Shown: one piece after another, positions 18,545-27,841 of the stretch
Layout of the letters: each line of letters opens with the position of its first letter
Position numbering within the stretch: the first letter of the stretch is position 1
From: an uncultured Emticicia sp.
GTDB taxonomy: Bacteria; Bacteroidota; Bacteroidia; Cytophagales; Spirosomataceae
Assembly (NCBI RefSeq): GCF_937903345.1
Contig: NZ_CALCZQ010000069.1
Span: 11,018 to 75,017, forward strand
Direction: 5' to 3'
Length of the DNA stretch: 64,000 nt
Program-made: the position numbers and the translations under genes
Notes under the pieces: generated by a model
The model's input: the letters and a program-made list of their open reading frames with translations, nothing else
Database searches by the model: none
Told to the model about the DNA's origin: nothing

Positions 18545-21043
18545 ATGGCGACTCATAAAGTTTTAAAACGCAAATCTATCACGAAAAAAAAGGTAGAAAC
18601 GCCAAAGAAAATACCATATTATAGAAAGCCTGATCATTTAACACTCGACGAATGGCAGATTGCCCTACGAAAGCAATTTGGACAGGATAATAAGTTTTTG
18701 ATTACGAATATTGGCCCTGAAAAAATCTTTTCTGACTTTCAGGTCACTAATAGCCTCACTAATAATTCATATAAGGTTGCCATCAGAAGTGCCGACGATA
18801 CGCATAATTTCTGTGAATGTCTCGATTTTAAAACCAATCGTTTGGGCGTTTGTAAGCACATCAGTGCTACGCTGCATTATTTGAGCAATGTCCATGGTTC
18901 AAAAAAAGCCTTTAAAGATGGTGTTTTTGAGCCACTATATAGTTCGGTTTATTTAGATTATCTGAATGGAAAGCAGATAAAAATCAGAATTGGTAATGAA
19001 AACCGCGATGAATATCTCAATTTAATAAAAACCTATTTCGATGAAAATAAGGTCTTAAAACCCAAATCTTTCGCGGTTTTTGAGGTTTTTCTGGAAGAAG
19101 CAAGGAAAATAAGTAAAAGTTTTAGGTGCTACGCTGATGCACTCGACTTTGTGATTGGCGAACGAGATAAAATTCACCGCAGAGATTTCTTTTTGAAACT
19201 TATTCCAAAAGAAGAAAACGACCCAGCTTTTGAGAGTTTAGTAAAAACTGAGCTTTTTCCATATCAGAAAAAAGGCGTATTATTTGCCGCTATTGAAGGC
19301 CGAAGCCTCATCGCCGACGAAATGGGTCTCGGAAAAACACTCCAAGCCATTGCTACTGCCGAGTTATACAAAAAAGAATTGGGCATCAATCGGGTGCTGA
19401 TTGTTTGTCCGACTTCCCTAAAATATCAGTGGAAATCTGAGATTGAAAAATTTACCGATTCCAGCGTTCATGTAATAGAAGGAACTCTCATCAAACGCAC
19501 GGCACAGTACCAGTATGTTGATGCTTTTTATGTGATTGTGAGCTACCATACCATGATCCAAGACCTTGATTTGCTCAATAAAATGGAAGCTGATATGGTG
19601 ATTTTGGACGAAGCACAACGTATAAAAAACTGGAAAACGAAAGTTTCGCAACAAATCAAAAAACTAATTACGCCTTACGCAATTATACTTACAGGTACGC
19701 CGCTCGAAAACAAACTCGAAGAACTTTATTCGATTACTCAGCTTATTGATGTTTTTCGTTTGGGGCCTGTTTATCGTTTTTTGAATCAATATCAAATTAC
19801 AGATGATTCTGGAAAAGTAGTGGGCTACAAAAACCTCAACGAAATATCTAAATTACTATCTGATATTCTCATCAGACGAACCAAAAAAGAGGTTTTATCG
19901 CAATTACCGAAGCGAATGGATAAAAATTTGTTTGTACCAATGACACAAGAACAAATGGATATTCATAATGGTTTTAGCGATAATGTGGCAAAATTGGTAA
20001 GTAAATGGCGTAAATTTGGTTTTTTGAATGAAACCGACCGCCGACGGTTGTTGCTCTCTTTGAGCCAAATGCGAATGGTATGTGATAGCACGTTTTTACT
20101 CGACCAAAAGTCTCGACACGATACGAAGATTGAAGAAATAATGAATATTTTGGACGAGTTTTTTGAAAATTCGGACGAAAAAGTAGTTGTTTTCAGTCAA
20201 TGGGAACGCATGACAAGGCTCGTGGCACAAGAACTTACCGAACGAGGAATTAGGTTTGAAAACCTACACGGCGGAATAGAAAGTAGAAAGAGAAAAGATT
20301 TACTCGATAACTTTAAAAACGACCCCGACAGCCGAGTTTTCTTATCGACGGATGCTGGTAGTGTAGGTTTAAATCTGCAATCTGCATCCTTGCTAATTAA
20401 TCTTGATATTCCATGGAATCCAGCAATTTTAGAGCAACGCATCGCTCGCATTTACAGGCTGGGACAAGAACGAAATGTGTCAATCATCAACCTTATTTCG
20501 ACAGGTACGATTGAGCATAAAATGCTCGATGTGCTCAAATTTAAAGGTGCAATGGCCGAAGGTGTGCTTGATGGCGGCGAAGATACTATTTTCTTAGGTG
20601 AAGATAAATTTAAGCAATTTATGAGTTCTGTTGAAAACCTAACAGATGCACCGCAAAATGAAAATACAATTATTGATGCCGCCGAAGAACACGAAGCTGA
20701 AGAGCAAAATTTCACCAATAATATAGAAAAATCAATAATTGAACTGCCAGAAAATTCCACAACTTTCTTGGGCGATGATGATGTGCAGGAAAGTAACCCA
20801 AAAACAAGTGATATACAATTAGAAAGCAGCCCAAGTGAAGAATTAATCAAATCAGGTGTACATTTTTTCACACAATTAAACCAAACATTAAAAAATCCAG
20901 AAGAAAATAAGGTTTTGTTTGAGCACCTCATTTACAGAGATGAGGCTGGAAAAATATTCTTAAAAATCCCTATTGAAAATGAAGAAGTTGTGACTGAAAC
21001 TTTACAAAATTTGAGTGCTGTATTTCGAGCTTTCTTGAAATGA
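18545..21043 (+). CDS. SNF2-family helicase with SWIM zinc finger
   Basis: The 832-residue protein starts with a basic tail, then a SWIM-type zinc finger (C90-x-C92 ... C103-x-H105). A two-lobe SNF2/SWI2 ATPase follows: Walker A DEMGLGKT near 258-265, DEAQ near 354-357, FSQWERM and the helicase C motif with RIYRLGQ near 638. The last 150 residues are acidic and low in complexity, then a short helical tail. Such Rad54/HepA-like translocases remodel protein-DNA or RNA polymerase complexes; the precise target is unknown. It is a single-gene transcription unit, with an operator-like palindrome upstream. Confidence 0.92.
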   Translation: MATHKVLKRKSITKKKVETPKKIPYYRKPDHLTLDEWQIALRKQFGQDNKFLITNIGPEKIFSDFQVTNSLTNNSYKVAIRSADDTHNFCECLDFKTNRLGVCKHISATLHYLSNVHGSKKAFKDGVFEPLYSSVYLDYLNGKQIKIRIGNENRDEYLNLIKTYFDENKVLKPKSFAVFEVFLEEARKISKSFRCYADALDFVIGERDKIHRRDFFLKLIPKEENDPAFESLVKTELFPYQKKGVLFAAIEGRSLIADEMGLGKTLQAIATAELYKKELGINRVLIVCPTSLKYQWKSEIEKFTDSSVHVIEGTLIKRTAQYQYVDAFYVIVSYHTMIQDLDLLNKMEADMVILDEAQRIKNWKTKVSQQIKKLITPYAIILTGTPLENKLEELYSITQLIDVFRLGPVYRFLNQYQITDDSGKVVGYKNLNEISKLLSDILIRRTKKEVLSQLPKRMDKNLFVPMTQEQMDIHNGFSDNVAKLVSKWRKFGFLNETDRRRLLLSLSQMRMVCDSTFLLDQKSRHDTKIEEIMNILDEFFENSDEKVVVFSQWERMTRLVAQELTERGIRFENLHGGIESRKRKDLLDNFKNDPDSRVFLSTDAGSVGLNLQSASLLINLDIPWNPAILEQRIARIYRLGQERNVSIINLISTGTIEHKMLDVLKFKGAMAEGVLDGGEDTIFLGEDKFKQFMSSVENLTDAPQNENTIIDAAEEHEAEEQNFTNNIEKSIIELPENSTTFLGDDDVQESNPKTSDIQLESSPSEELIKSGVHFFTQLNQTLKNPEENKVLFEHLIYRDEAGKIFLKIPIENEEVVTETLQNLSAVFRAFLK

Positions 21044-21105
21044 TAATCAATTTTTGAGTAAGAAACTATTGATGAAACTATTCAAAAAAACACTGCTATA
21101 CTCAA

Positions 21106-21135
21106 AAGGCACAGAGTTGCAAAGGTTCAAAGTAC
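21106..21135 (-). repeat. Dispersed intergenic repeat, copy 1
   Basis: Read on the minus strand, this 30-nt stretch (GTACTTTGAACCTTTGCAAC followed by TCTGTGCCTT) recurs in a close variant at 56278-56308 on the plus strand, and in part at 62174-62200. It lies between the SNF2 and GNAT genes. Confidence 0.55.
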
Positions 21136-21205
21136 TGATAATGAGGCAATTAAATATTTAAATTTTCGCAAACCATTTTTGGTTAAGTATAAACTCACTC
21201 AGATT

Positions 21206-21739
21206 ATGCAAATACTCGAAACCGAACGATTAATTTTACGTGAATTTACCCTCGAAGATGCAGTTTTTATTCTAGAATTACTAAATACACCCACTTGGCT
21301 ACAATTTATCGGAGATAGAAATGTACATTCGATTGAAGATGCTAAAAACTATTTGCTGGCCGGGAGCATTAAAAGTTATGCCGAAAATGGATTTGGTTTT
21401 TATGCAGTTGATGAGAAAATCGGATCGTCGGACTGCAAAAATCAAACTATCGGAATGTGTGGCTTGATAAAACGAGATACTTTGCCCGATATTGATATTG
21501 GCTTTGCTTTTTTACCCAATCTTATCAGCAAAGGATTTGGTTACGAAATAGCGTCTGCTACGCTCGATTATGCACTTAATAATCTGAAAATCAATCGAAT
21601 AATAGCCATTGTAAATCCTGAAAACGAAAAATCAATTGGGCTAATCAAGAAAATCGGAATGCAATTTGAGGAAATGATAAAGTTCGGCGATGATGATAAA
21701 GAATTGATGTTATTTGGAATTAAGCAAAAAGTTGATTGA
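21206..21739 (+). CDS. GNAT family N-acetyltransferase (RimJ/RimL-like)
   Basis: Starting from the ATG at 21206 (MQILETERLILREFTLEDA), the 177-residue protein is a typical acetyltransferase_3 member. The N-terminal TERLILRE strand, the acetyl-CoA site near LPNLISKGFGYEIASATLDY and the NPENEKSIGLIKKIGM helix near the C-terminus are all present. It transfers acetyl from acetyl-CoA to an amine, either a protein N-terminus or a small molecule. A TTG nine codons upstream is open but unneeded. Its 3' end overlaps by 20 bp the convergent tail of the broken Uma2 gene. Confidence 0.9.
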   Translation: MQILETERLILREFTLEDAVFILELLNTPTWLQFIGDRNVHSIEDAKNYLLAGSIKSYAENGFGFYAVDEKIGSSDCKNQTIGMCGLIKRDTLPDIDIGFAFLPNLISKGFGYEIASATLDYALNNLKINRIIAIVNPENEKSIGLIKKIGMQFEEMIKFGDDDKELMLFGIKQKVD

Positions 21740-22265
21740 CGCTTATTTCGAATTCGGGTAATACAGGATTTGCCGAACAAATATCATCTTCCGTACAAAT
21801 TTTTACAGTTTTTCGAGTAGTATAAACATTCACCATTTTATTCTCAGGCAGAATTAACCAAACTACTTATACTCCGTACTTGTAATATTCACTTATCTTA
21901 TCTGCTAATTTATAGTGATTATCCGTTGTAGAAATTACTTCAATTACAAATTTAGGAATTTCATCAATTTCTTTCTTCGTATTTGCTACTTGCTCTTTTG
22001 TCAAATAAGCAATGTCTGGTCTTCTCATTTGAATACCAGTAAGCATAGTATCATATTCTGCCACGAAAGTTCCACGTTTCCACAAACCCTTTTCAATAAA
22101 AAGATTGTTCAAAACTTCGTAAATATAAAGTTGTTTTCTGTTCATTCCTGTAAACTTAATCAACTCTCCATCATACCATTCATACTTTAGGCCATCCTCC
22201 GGTTCCCAAAGAATGAATTCAGCTAAGGTTTTTGGCAATTCTAAAATTTCATTTTTCGCTACCAT
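21720..22265 (-). pseudogene. Uma2-family (DUF820) endonuclease, interrupted by one in-frame stop
   Basis: Codons 1-132 encode a normal Uma2 start: the WYDGELIKF segment, RRPDIAYL with the conserved Asp, and FVIEVISTTDNHYKLADKI, a PD-(D/E)xK nuclease core. A TAA at 21869-21867 then ends the frame in the middle of the usual YKYGV-x-VVWLI strand. Beyond it the same frame stays open for 48 codons and restores the family C-terminus (VVWLILPENKMVNVYT to ISVNQLFA), stopping at 21720-21722. A single C-to-T change (CAA to TAA) would explain it. No frameshift is needed, so the decay is recent, or the base is a sequencing error, or the stop is read through. Uma2 proteins are abundant, of unclear role, and often mobile. 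Confidence 0.85.
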
Positions 22266-22469
22266 ACCATAAAATATTTTAAGTCGTTAAGAGAAAATTA
22301 CTGTTTTATTTCCAAACTTTTTGTCAGAACCCAAACACACTTTTTTAATTCTTCAACAGGTGATTTGTCTGGAAATAAAACCAAACTACTCATTTTATTA
22401 AAATTGGCTGATCATATCCATCAAGTAAAGGTATATATTTGTATGAGAAATTTCAAACAGAAACTAGAT

Positions 22470-22889
22470 ATGCAAATCAAAACCGCTCAAACCAAAGAAG
22501 ATTTTTTGAAATGTTTCGATGCCATGCAGGCTCTGCGTCCGCATCTTACGCACCAATTATTTCTGGATTTAATGCAAAAAATGCAGGCAGAAAACTATAC
22601 GTTGATTTATATTGAAGAAGAGAACAAAGTTATTTCGGCTTGTGGTTTCCGCTATTTGACAACACTTTTCGACGGTCGATATATTTACATTGATGACCTC
22701 TCGACGCTTCCCGAAGCACGTGGCAAAGGTCATGCAGGAATGTTATTTGATTTTGTTGTTGAAAAGGCGAAATCAGAAAATCTTAAAGCAGTGCATCTTG
22801 ATTCAGGACACCAAAGATTTGATGCCCACCGCCTTTATTTGAATAAAGGAATGAAAATAGTAAATCATCATTTTAAACTTGAATTATAA
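22470..22889 (+). CDS. GNAT family N-acetyltransferase
   Basis: The 139-residue product from the ATG at 22470 (MQIKTAQTKEDFLKCFDAMQALRPHL) contains the GNAT core: YIDDLSTLPEARGKGHAGMLFDFVVEKA, with the R-G-K-G-H-A acetyl-CoA pyrophosphate loop near 90, and the AVHLDSGHQRFDAHRLYLNKGM substrate/C-terminal segment. Longer in-frame starts at 22365 and 22443 only add a leader without family resemblance. The substrate is unknown. It is divergent from the broken Uma2 gene. Confidence 0.88.
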   Translation: MQIKTAQTKEDFLKCFDAMQALRPHLTHQLFLDLMQKMQAENYTLIYIEEENKVISACGFRYLTTLFDGRYIYIDDLSTLPEARGKGHAGMLFDFVVEKAKSENLKAVHLDSGHQRFDAHRLYLNKGMKIVNHHFKLEL

Positions 22890-22993
22890 ATCTTACATAA
22901 AATTATGATATAGCAAACCGAACGACCAAGAGTAGAATGCCTAAGCGAACATAAAGTGAAGAAAATAAAACAATATTTTTGTTTTTTGATATT

Positions 22994-23149
22994 TAGGAAG
23001 TCTCAGAACGTTTGCATACAGGAATGCCCAACGATGATGACGAGGATATGAGGTTAGCGATTGGATCGGAAATCACTCCTTCAAAGCGTTTTACAACAAT
23101 TTCCGATAACTTTAGTTTAAATATACCTTTACCGAAGCATTTAAAATAA
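22994..23149 (+). other. Possible short gene remnant
   Basis: Within the 280-bp spacer after the GNAT gene one frame reads 50 codons from just after a TAG (22994) to a stop at 23147-23149. An ATG at 23024 would give 41 residues (MPNDDDEDMRLAIGSEITPS and on). The composition is protein-like, but the piece is too short to assign and has no clear start. I treat it as a probable C-terminal remnant. The rest of the spacer shows nothing else. Confidence 0.3.
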
Positions 23150-23169
23150 AATAATAACACCTTGACTTT

Positions 23170-24525
23170 TCATTTGGGTAATAAAAGAGTAAAAGTCGTA
23201 CCTTCAATTTCTGAAGAAACCACATTGATTTCTCCCTTGTGAAGCTGCACAATTCGTCGAGTAAGCGAAAGCCCAACGCCATGACCTTTGGTATTACGTG
23301 AATTTGAACCACGTTTGAAAGGCTCAAAAATCTGATTAAGTTCGTTGGCAGGAATCTCGGAGCCTTCGTTATGAAAATCAATGAGCAGAGCCTGATTTTC
23401 TATCTTGATTTTTACTTCAACGGTGTGTTTTGGTGAGAATTTCGCTCCGTTTTCAATCAAATTAATTAAAGCAGTGTAAAGTAAGCCTTCGTTGCCCTGT
23501 ATTTCGGGCATTAGTTCGGCACTATCATCTAAGCTAATCAAAATCTGATAATCAGGATTTTTTTTCAATAATTCGGTTCGAATTTGCCAAATAACCTCCA
23601 AGACATTTACCAAAGTATGTTTAAATTTAGTATCATCGGAATCAATACTTGTGAGGTCTAAAAGATTATTTGTCAACTTGTTAAGTTGTTGAACATCATC
23701 TAAAACAGACTGAATCATGAGCTTCAAATCGGCTTGGTTATCATTGGCTAAAAGAGATACTTGGATTTGACCAGTTATGGCTGTGAGGGGTGTACGTAAC
23801 TCATGCGATGCATGCGAAACAAATGAACGCTGAGTTTGAAAAGCTTTTTCGAGACGGTCGAGCATCTGATTGAAGCGAATCGAAAGCTGCTCCAATTCGT
23901 CAGCTTTATTTCCTTCATCAAGTCTTAAATTGAGTTGTGAAGCACGAATCCTGTCGATTTTCTTAATCATTTGTTGAATTGGAAGCAGCATTCTTCGTGC
24001 AAATAGCCAACCTGTAATGGCACTAATACAAACCAACAGCAATGCCGAAACACCCAAAGTCAAAGCTAAATTTTTTTGTTTACTTAGGCCATATTTATCA
24101 ACAGCAGAGGCCAAAACGATGTATTGCTTGTTGTTATTTTTGATCACTGTGCCATACATTTCGAGCTCATTTTCTTCCCAAAAAAGTTCTTTTTCTTTTC
24201 TAATCTTATTAAGCAGTTCATGATTTAAGTTTGGGGTATCAGAGCCACTTTCGTAGATTACTTTATCATCAATATCATAAATGATGATTTCTTCTTGATT
24301 GAGAGCCGTGACATTGTTTTTATCAAGAAGTTTCAATAAATCAGGGCTTATTTCATTTTTATTGAATATGATAGTGGCAGCCGTAAGGGCTTCCTGACTG
24401 AGACGGACTTTGTATTCTTTTTGTCGGTAAACTTCGCTCTCGAAATAAATTACTGTTGAAAAAACAAGTAATAAAACCGAAAAGATGCCCAAAAATAGCA
24501 CCACCATTCGCCTACGAATCGTCAT
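23170..24525 (-). CDS. Two-component sensor histidine kinase
   Basis: The 451-residue inner-membrane kinase has transmembrane helices at about 7-27 and 151-173 around a 120-residue extracytoplasmic sensor. It then has a HAMP domain (about 174-228), HisKA with phospho-acceptor His241 (SHASHELRTPL), and an HATPase_c domain with the N box (NLIENGAKFSP) and the GHGVGLSLTRRIV glycine loop. It is the partner of the response regulator just upstream, whose stop overlaps this start by 4 bp. The closest architecture is CusS/ArlS-like; the stimulus cannot be told. Confidence 0.93.
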   Translation of the reverse strand: MTIRRRMVVLFLGIFSVLLLVFSTVIYFESEVYRQKEYKVRLSQEALTAATIIFNKNEISPDLLKLLDKNNVTALNQEEIIIYDIDDKVIYESGSDTPNLNHELLNKIRKEKELFWEENELEMYGTVIKNNNKQYIVLASAVDKYGLSKQKNLALTLGVSALLLVCISAITGWLFARRMLLPIQQMIKKIDRIRASQLNLRLDEGNKADELEQLSIRFNQMLDRLEKAFQTQRSFVSHASHELRTPLTAITGQIQVSLLANDNQADLKLMIQSVLDDVQQLNKLTNNLLDLTSIDSDDTKFKHTLVNVLEVIWQIRTELLKKNPDYQILISLDDSAELMPEIQGNEGLLYTALINLIENGAKFSPKHTVEVKIKIENQALLIDFHNEGSEIPANELNQIFEPFKRGSNSRNTKGHGVGLSLTRRIVQLHKGEINVVSSEIEGTTFTLLLPK

Positions 24526-25211
24526 TTGTTTTTTAGCATATACCCCATACCTACAATCGTGTGAATGAGTTTGTTAGAGAAACCTTTATCTATTTTATTA
24601 CGCAAATAATTGACATAAACTTCAATAAAATTTGTACCCGTATCGAAATTTATATCCCAAACTTTTTCGGCAATGTCAACCTTTGATACCACTCGCCCCT
24701 TATTAATTAACAAGTATTCGAGGAGACTAAACTCTTTGGCAGTAAGTTCAATAATTTTAGCATCTCGGCGAGCCACTTTTTCTTTTAAATCAAGCTCCAA
24801 ATCTGCTTCTTGAAGAATTTCGGAAGGCTGCTCGATTTCAGATGTTCTTTTCAACAAAGCTTTTACACGCACCAAAAGCTCCATAAAATCAAATGGTTTT
24901 ACCATATAATCATCCGTACCAACCTCAAAACCTGATAATTTGTCAGTCATTGTACCCAACGCTGTGAGCATCAAAATCGGAATTTTTGTATTCTTACTGC
25001 GAATATATTCACAAAGCTCCAAACCGCTCATATCTGGCAAACCAATATCCAAAATGATAAGGTCGAATGGGCTTTCACTAAAAAAACGCTTGGCATCGCT
25101 TCCCGTTTCGGCAACTTCGGCTTCAAAGTTTTGAGTTTGTAAACCTTTCTTGATAAATGACGCCACCTTTAATTCATCTTCTACTATAAGTATTTTTTTA
25201 TTTTCTATCAT
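24522..25211 (-). CDS. OmpR-family response regulator
   Basis: The 229-residue protein has a receiver domain with the acidic pair E11/D12, phospho-acceptor Asp55 (LIILDIGLPD) and Lys105 (VKPFDF), then a winged-helix DNA-binding domain (about 130-225; LTAKEFSLLEYLLINKGRVV, ending in the VGMGYML wing). I start at the ATG at 25211 (MIENKKILIVEDE). Its stop overlaps the kinase start (ATGA), a translationally coupled pair. It should activate genes in response to the adjacent kinase, with targets unknown. Confidence 0.93.
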   Translation of the reverse strand: MIENKKILIVEDELKVASFIKKGLQTQNFEAEVAETGSDAKRFFSESPFDLIILDIGLPDMSGLELCEYIRSKNTKIPILMLTALGTMTDKLSGFEVGTDDYMVKPFDFMELLVRVKALLKRTSEIEQPSEILQEADLELDLKEKVARRDAKIIELTAKEFSLLEYLLINKGRVVSKVDIAEKVWDINFDTGTNFIEVYVNYLRNKIDKGFSNKLIHTIVGMGYMLKNK

Positions 25212-25274
25212 TATGTATAAACTAATCAATTAAGAACCCTAAATTAATCATTCTTCTGAAATATTTCTTAAATT

Positions 25275-25305
25275 AAAAAAGCAGTCGAATATCAACTGCT
25301 TTTTT
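25275..25305 (-). terminator. Intrinsic terminator between the phosphodiesterase and response-regulator genes
   Basis: A perfect 11-bp stem (AAAAAAGCAGT / ACTGCTTTTTT) with a 9-nt loop, with T runs on both sides. It ends the phosphodiesterase transcript about 160 bp after its stop and isolates it from the response-regulator promoter region at about 25212-25270. Confidence 0.75.
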
Positions 25306-25466
25306 GGACTATGCTAAACTAAAAACTGAACTTTCCCCAAAGACTTTGTTCTATTTTATTATGATGCAAAGTTATAACATCCACCTTAAAGCAAGCTTAG
25401 CATGATGTTAGAAAAGGATTAGAATTTATATAGCCCCAAGCATTTAAAAATGGAATATTTTGACAG

Positions 25467-26717
25467 TTATTTCTTTAAAATCCCCTCCAAAACCATGATA
25501 TTACCATCTACTTTCGGTGGAGTAATGCCCAAAATGGCTGCAACTAATGGATAAACATGAATATTATCAAAGGCTGGGATTTTTACTCCAGCTTTGATGT
25601 TTGGTCCTTTGGCGTAGAAAATTGCTCCCATTTCGGGTGTTACAGAAGGGTCGAAGCCATGTACCCCCCAAACGGAACGCGTTTCTGGCTTCTTGGCCAA
25701 TGCTTCTTTTGAATAAATGCTATAGGCTGGTTCAACTACAAAAAACAAATCACCGATACGTGGATGTTGATTTAAATGTAGTTTTGCAGGAATTTCGGCT
25801 TTTTTATAGACTTTAAAATGCGATTCTCGTGCCTTGATTACATTATAAATTGAATCTGTTTTGGCTATATTTTTTATGAAAATATTGGCGTGGGTGCTAT
25901 TATTCACAAAAATAAAATCGTTTTTCGGTATACCTGCCAAAACATCTTCTTGATAAATAAAATATTCAGGTTTGTTTTGCATTTCATACATCCCATGGTC
26001 GGCTACTAAGATTAGATTTACAGGCAAATCAATTTTCTTCAAACCTTCAACAATCATTCCAACCAAACTATCGGCTTCCATAACAGCCTCTTTAGTTTTC
26101 AATCCATTAGGGCCATATTCGTGGCCTTGGGTATCAACCATCGAAAAATAAATCGTAATCAGATGTGGGCGTTCGGCTTCAGGTAATTTCAACCAATCGA
26201 AAACTGCATTTACACGTTTTTTGTGCGGAACTGTATCATCAAATCTATGATAATATGTCGGAAATTGCCCACCAATCGGAGTTTCTGAACCTACCCAAAA
26301 ATAGGATGCCGATTTCATTCCGTTTTGCTGAACCAATTGCCAAAGCGGCAAACCTCCATAATAATAAGGGTCTTCAACTTTTTCACGCTGACGAATCGAA
26401 TAAAATGTATCTCTACCTTTATCATAAAATGTATTATCAACCAAGCCATGATTACCAGGGTAAAGCCCTGTGACGAGTGTATAATGATTCGGAAAAGTCT
26501 TACTCGGAAACGACGGCAGCATCATTTCGGCAGCTGCTCCTTGCTTAATAAACTCCTTAAAATTGGGCGTATTGTATTTTTCAACATAATCATATCGAAA
26601 ACCATCGAATGAAACCATGACGACGTAGGGTGCTTTCTCGTTTTGTTGAGCAAAAACTGAAAAATTGAGTGTCAGTAAAAAGAAAAAACTGAAACTTATT
26701 TTTGAAAAGTGAAACAT
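25467..26717 (-). CDS. Ectonucleotide pyrophosphatase/phosphodiesterase-like enzyme
   Basis: The 416-residue protein has a signal peptide (about 1-23) and an alkaline-phosphatase-superfamily core. The first metal Asp38 is in VSFDGFRYDYV, and the nucleophile Thr74 is in PSKTFPNHYTLVTGLYPGNHG, followed by the metal ligands DTQGHEYGP, ADHGM and the WGVHGFDP histidine. Thr rather than Ser as nucleophile marks the nucleotide pyrophosphatase (NPP) branch, which cleaves nucleotides or phosphodiesters in the periplasm. It is divergent from the nucleoside-hydrolase operon 177 bp away, so the two may serve one extracytoplasmic nucleotide-salvage route. That link is inference. Confidence 0.9.
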   Translation of the reverse strand: MFHFSKISFSFFFLLTLNFSVFAQQNEKAPYVVMVSFDGFRYDYVEKYNTPNFKEFIKQGAAAEMMLPSFPSKTFPNHYTLVTGLYPGNHGLVDNTFYDKGRDTFYSIRQREKVEDPYYYGGLPLWQLVQQNGMKSASYFWVGSETPIGGQFPTYYHRFDDTVPHKKRVNAVFDWLKLPEAERPHLITIYFSMVDTQGHEYGPNGLKTKEAVMEADSLVGMIVEGLKKIDLPVNLILVADHGMYEMQNKPEYFIYQEDVLAGIPKNDFIFVNNSTHANIFIKNIAKTDSIYNVIKARESHFKVYKKAEIPAKLHLNQHPRIGDLFFVVEPAYSIYSKEALAKKPETRSVWGVHGFDPSVTPEMGAIFYAKGPNIKAGVKIPAFDNIHVYPLVAAILGITPPKVDGNIMVLEGILKK

Positions 26718-26893
26718 ACTTTGTTGTTTTTAGATTAAAATGTAGGATAAATTTAGAAAAAATACGGTAATTTTTACTATCACGATTTGACAGTTTTAAA
26801 GAAATAGCTTTATTAAAAAAAAGATGCTGTATAATTGAATTAAACAATGAAAAAATTGTATTTAATTTGAGTATAATTTTTGACCAAAACCTC

Positions 26894-27841
26894 ATGAAAA
26901 AACTTCTTCTACTAGGTATTATTTTCTTAGTTTTCATTTCTGCACAAGCCCAAAAACAGAAAGTTATTCTAGATTGCGATTTAGGAGATGACATTGACGA
27001 TGCCTACGCCATAGCATTGATGTTGGCCAGCACGGATAAATTTGAAATTCTGGGCATAACAACTTGTTACGGACGCACCAACGACCGTGCAGAATTAGCC
27101 TGCAAATTGCTCTACGAAACTGGCTTAGAACAGATTCCAGTAGCTATGGGACGAAATACTTCAAACATAGATGAGCGTGCAAATTGGTACGCCGAGCAAT
27201 ATTATTGGTCAAAAGGATTCAATAAAGTCAAACCGATTCGGCAATCAGGAGCAGATTTTATCATAGAGCAATTACGTAAATATCCTAACGAAGTGATTTT
27301 ATTTTCGGTTGGGCCAGTGACCAACATGAAAGATATTATTGAAAAAGACCCACAAGTATTAAAATTAGCCAAGAAAGTGATTGCAATGTTTGGTTCTTTT
27401 TATGTAGGTTACAACGGAAGCCCCACTATCAACCCAGAATGGAATGTTAAAGTAGATATTGAGGCTTCCAAAAAATTTGTCAATTCGGGTGCAAACATCG
27501 TCTATGCAGGGCTTGACATAACCACTTTTGTGAAATGGGATAAGATGATGCAAGAAAGATTGCTTTACCGCCAAAGTCCGCTTACAAATGCACTTTGTAG
27601 CTTGAAAACACTTTGGTCAAATACGGCTACTCCTACACTTTTTGATGCCGTAGCTATCGGAATGGCACTTTATCCTGATTTATTCAAAACCGAAAAAGTT
27701 TTTATTGAAGTTGACGACAAAGGTTTTACTCGCATTGATAAAACCAAAAATCCCAATTCAGAAATTGGTGTAGGTATCAATACCGATGAGTTTTTGAAGC
27801 GAATAATGGATGTGTATTTAAAGCAGAATTTAGGAAGATGA
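26894..27841 (+). CDS. Exported nucleoside hydrolase (IUNH family)
   Basis: From the ATG at 26894 the 315-residue protein begins with a clear signal peptide (MKKLLLLGIIFLVFISAQAQ), unusual for the mostly cytosolic IUNH family. The Ca2+-binding Asp cluster is at 27-36 in the variant DCDLGDDIDD, and the family segments FSVGPVTNM and PEWNVKVDIEA follow. It splits ribonucleosides to base plus ribose, here probably in the periplasm. Its stop overlaps the ribokinase start (ATGA). It is the first gene of a four-gene operon of nucleoside hydrolase, ribokinase, ADP-ribosylglycohydrolase and sugar transporter. Confidence 0.9.
   Translation: MKKLLLLGIIFLVFISAQAQKQKVILDCDLGDDIDDAYAIALMLASTDKFEILGITTCYGRTNDRAELACKLLYETGLEQIPVAMGRNTSNIDERANWYAEQYYWSKGFNKVKPIRQSGADFIIEQLRKYPNEVILFSVGPVTNMKDIIEKDPQVLKLAKKVIAMFGSFYVGYNGSPTINPEWNVKVDIEASKKFVNSGANIVYAGLDITTFVKWDKMMQERLLYRQSPLTNALCSLKTLWSNTATPTLFDAVAIGMALYPDLFKTEKVFIEVDDKGFTRIDKTKNPNSEIGVGINTDEFLKRIMDVYLKQNLGR

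Noticed and set aside
20452..20931. 159-residue open frame antisense to the SNF2 gene
   Set aside because: Ser/Cys-rich translation of the acidic SNF2 tail on the opposite strand; no start context or domain, a typical shadow.
26590..26994. 134-residue minus-strand frame spanning the phosphodiesterase start and the divergent spacer
   Set aside because: Covers the phosphodiesterase N-terminus in another frame and runs through the intergenic AT-rich region; composition is not protein-like.
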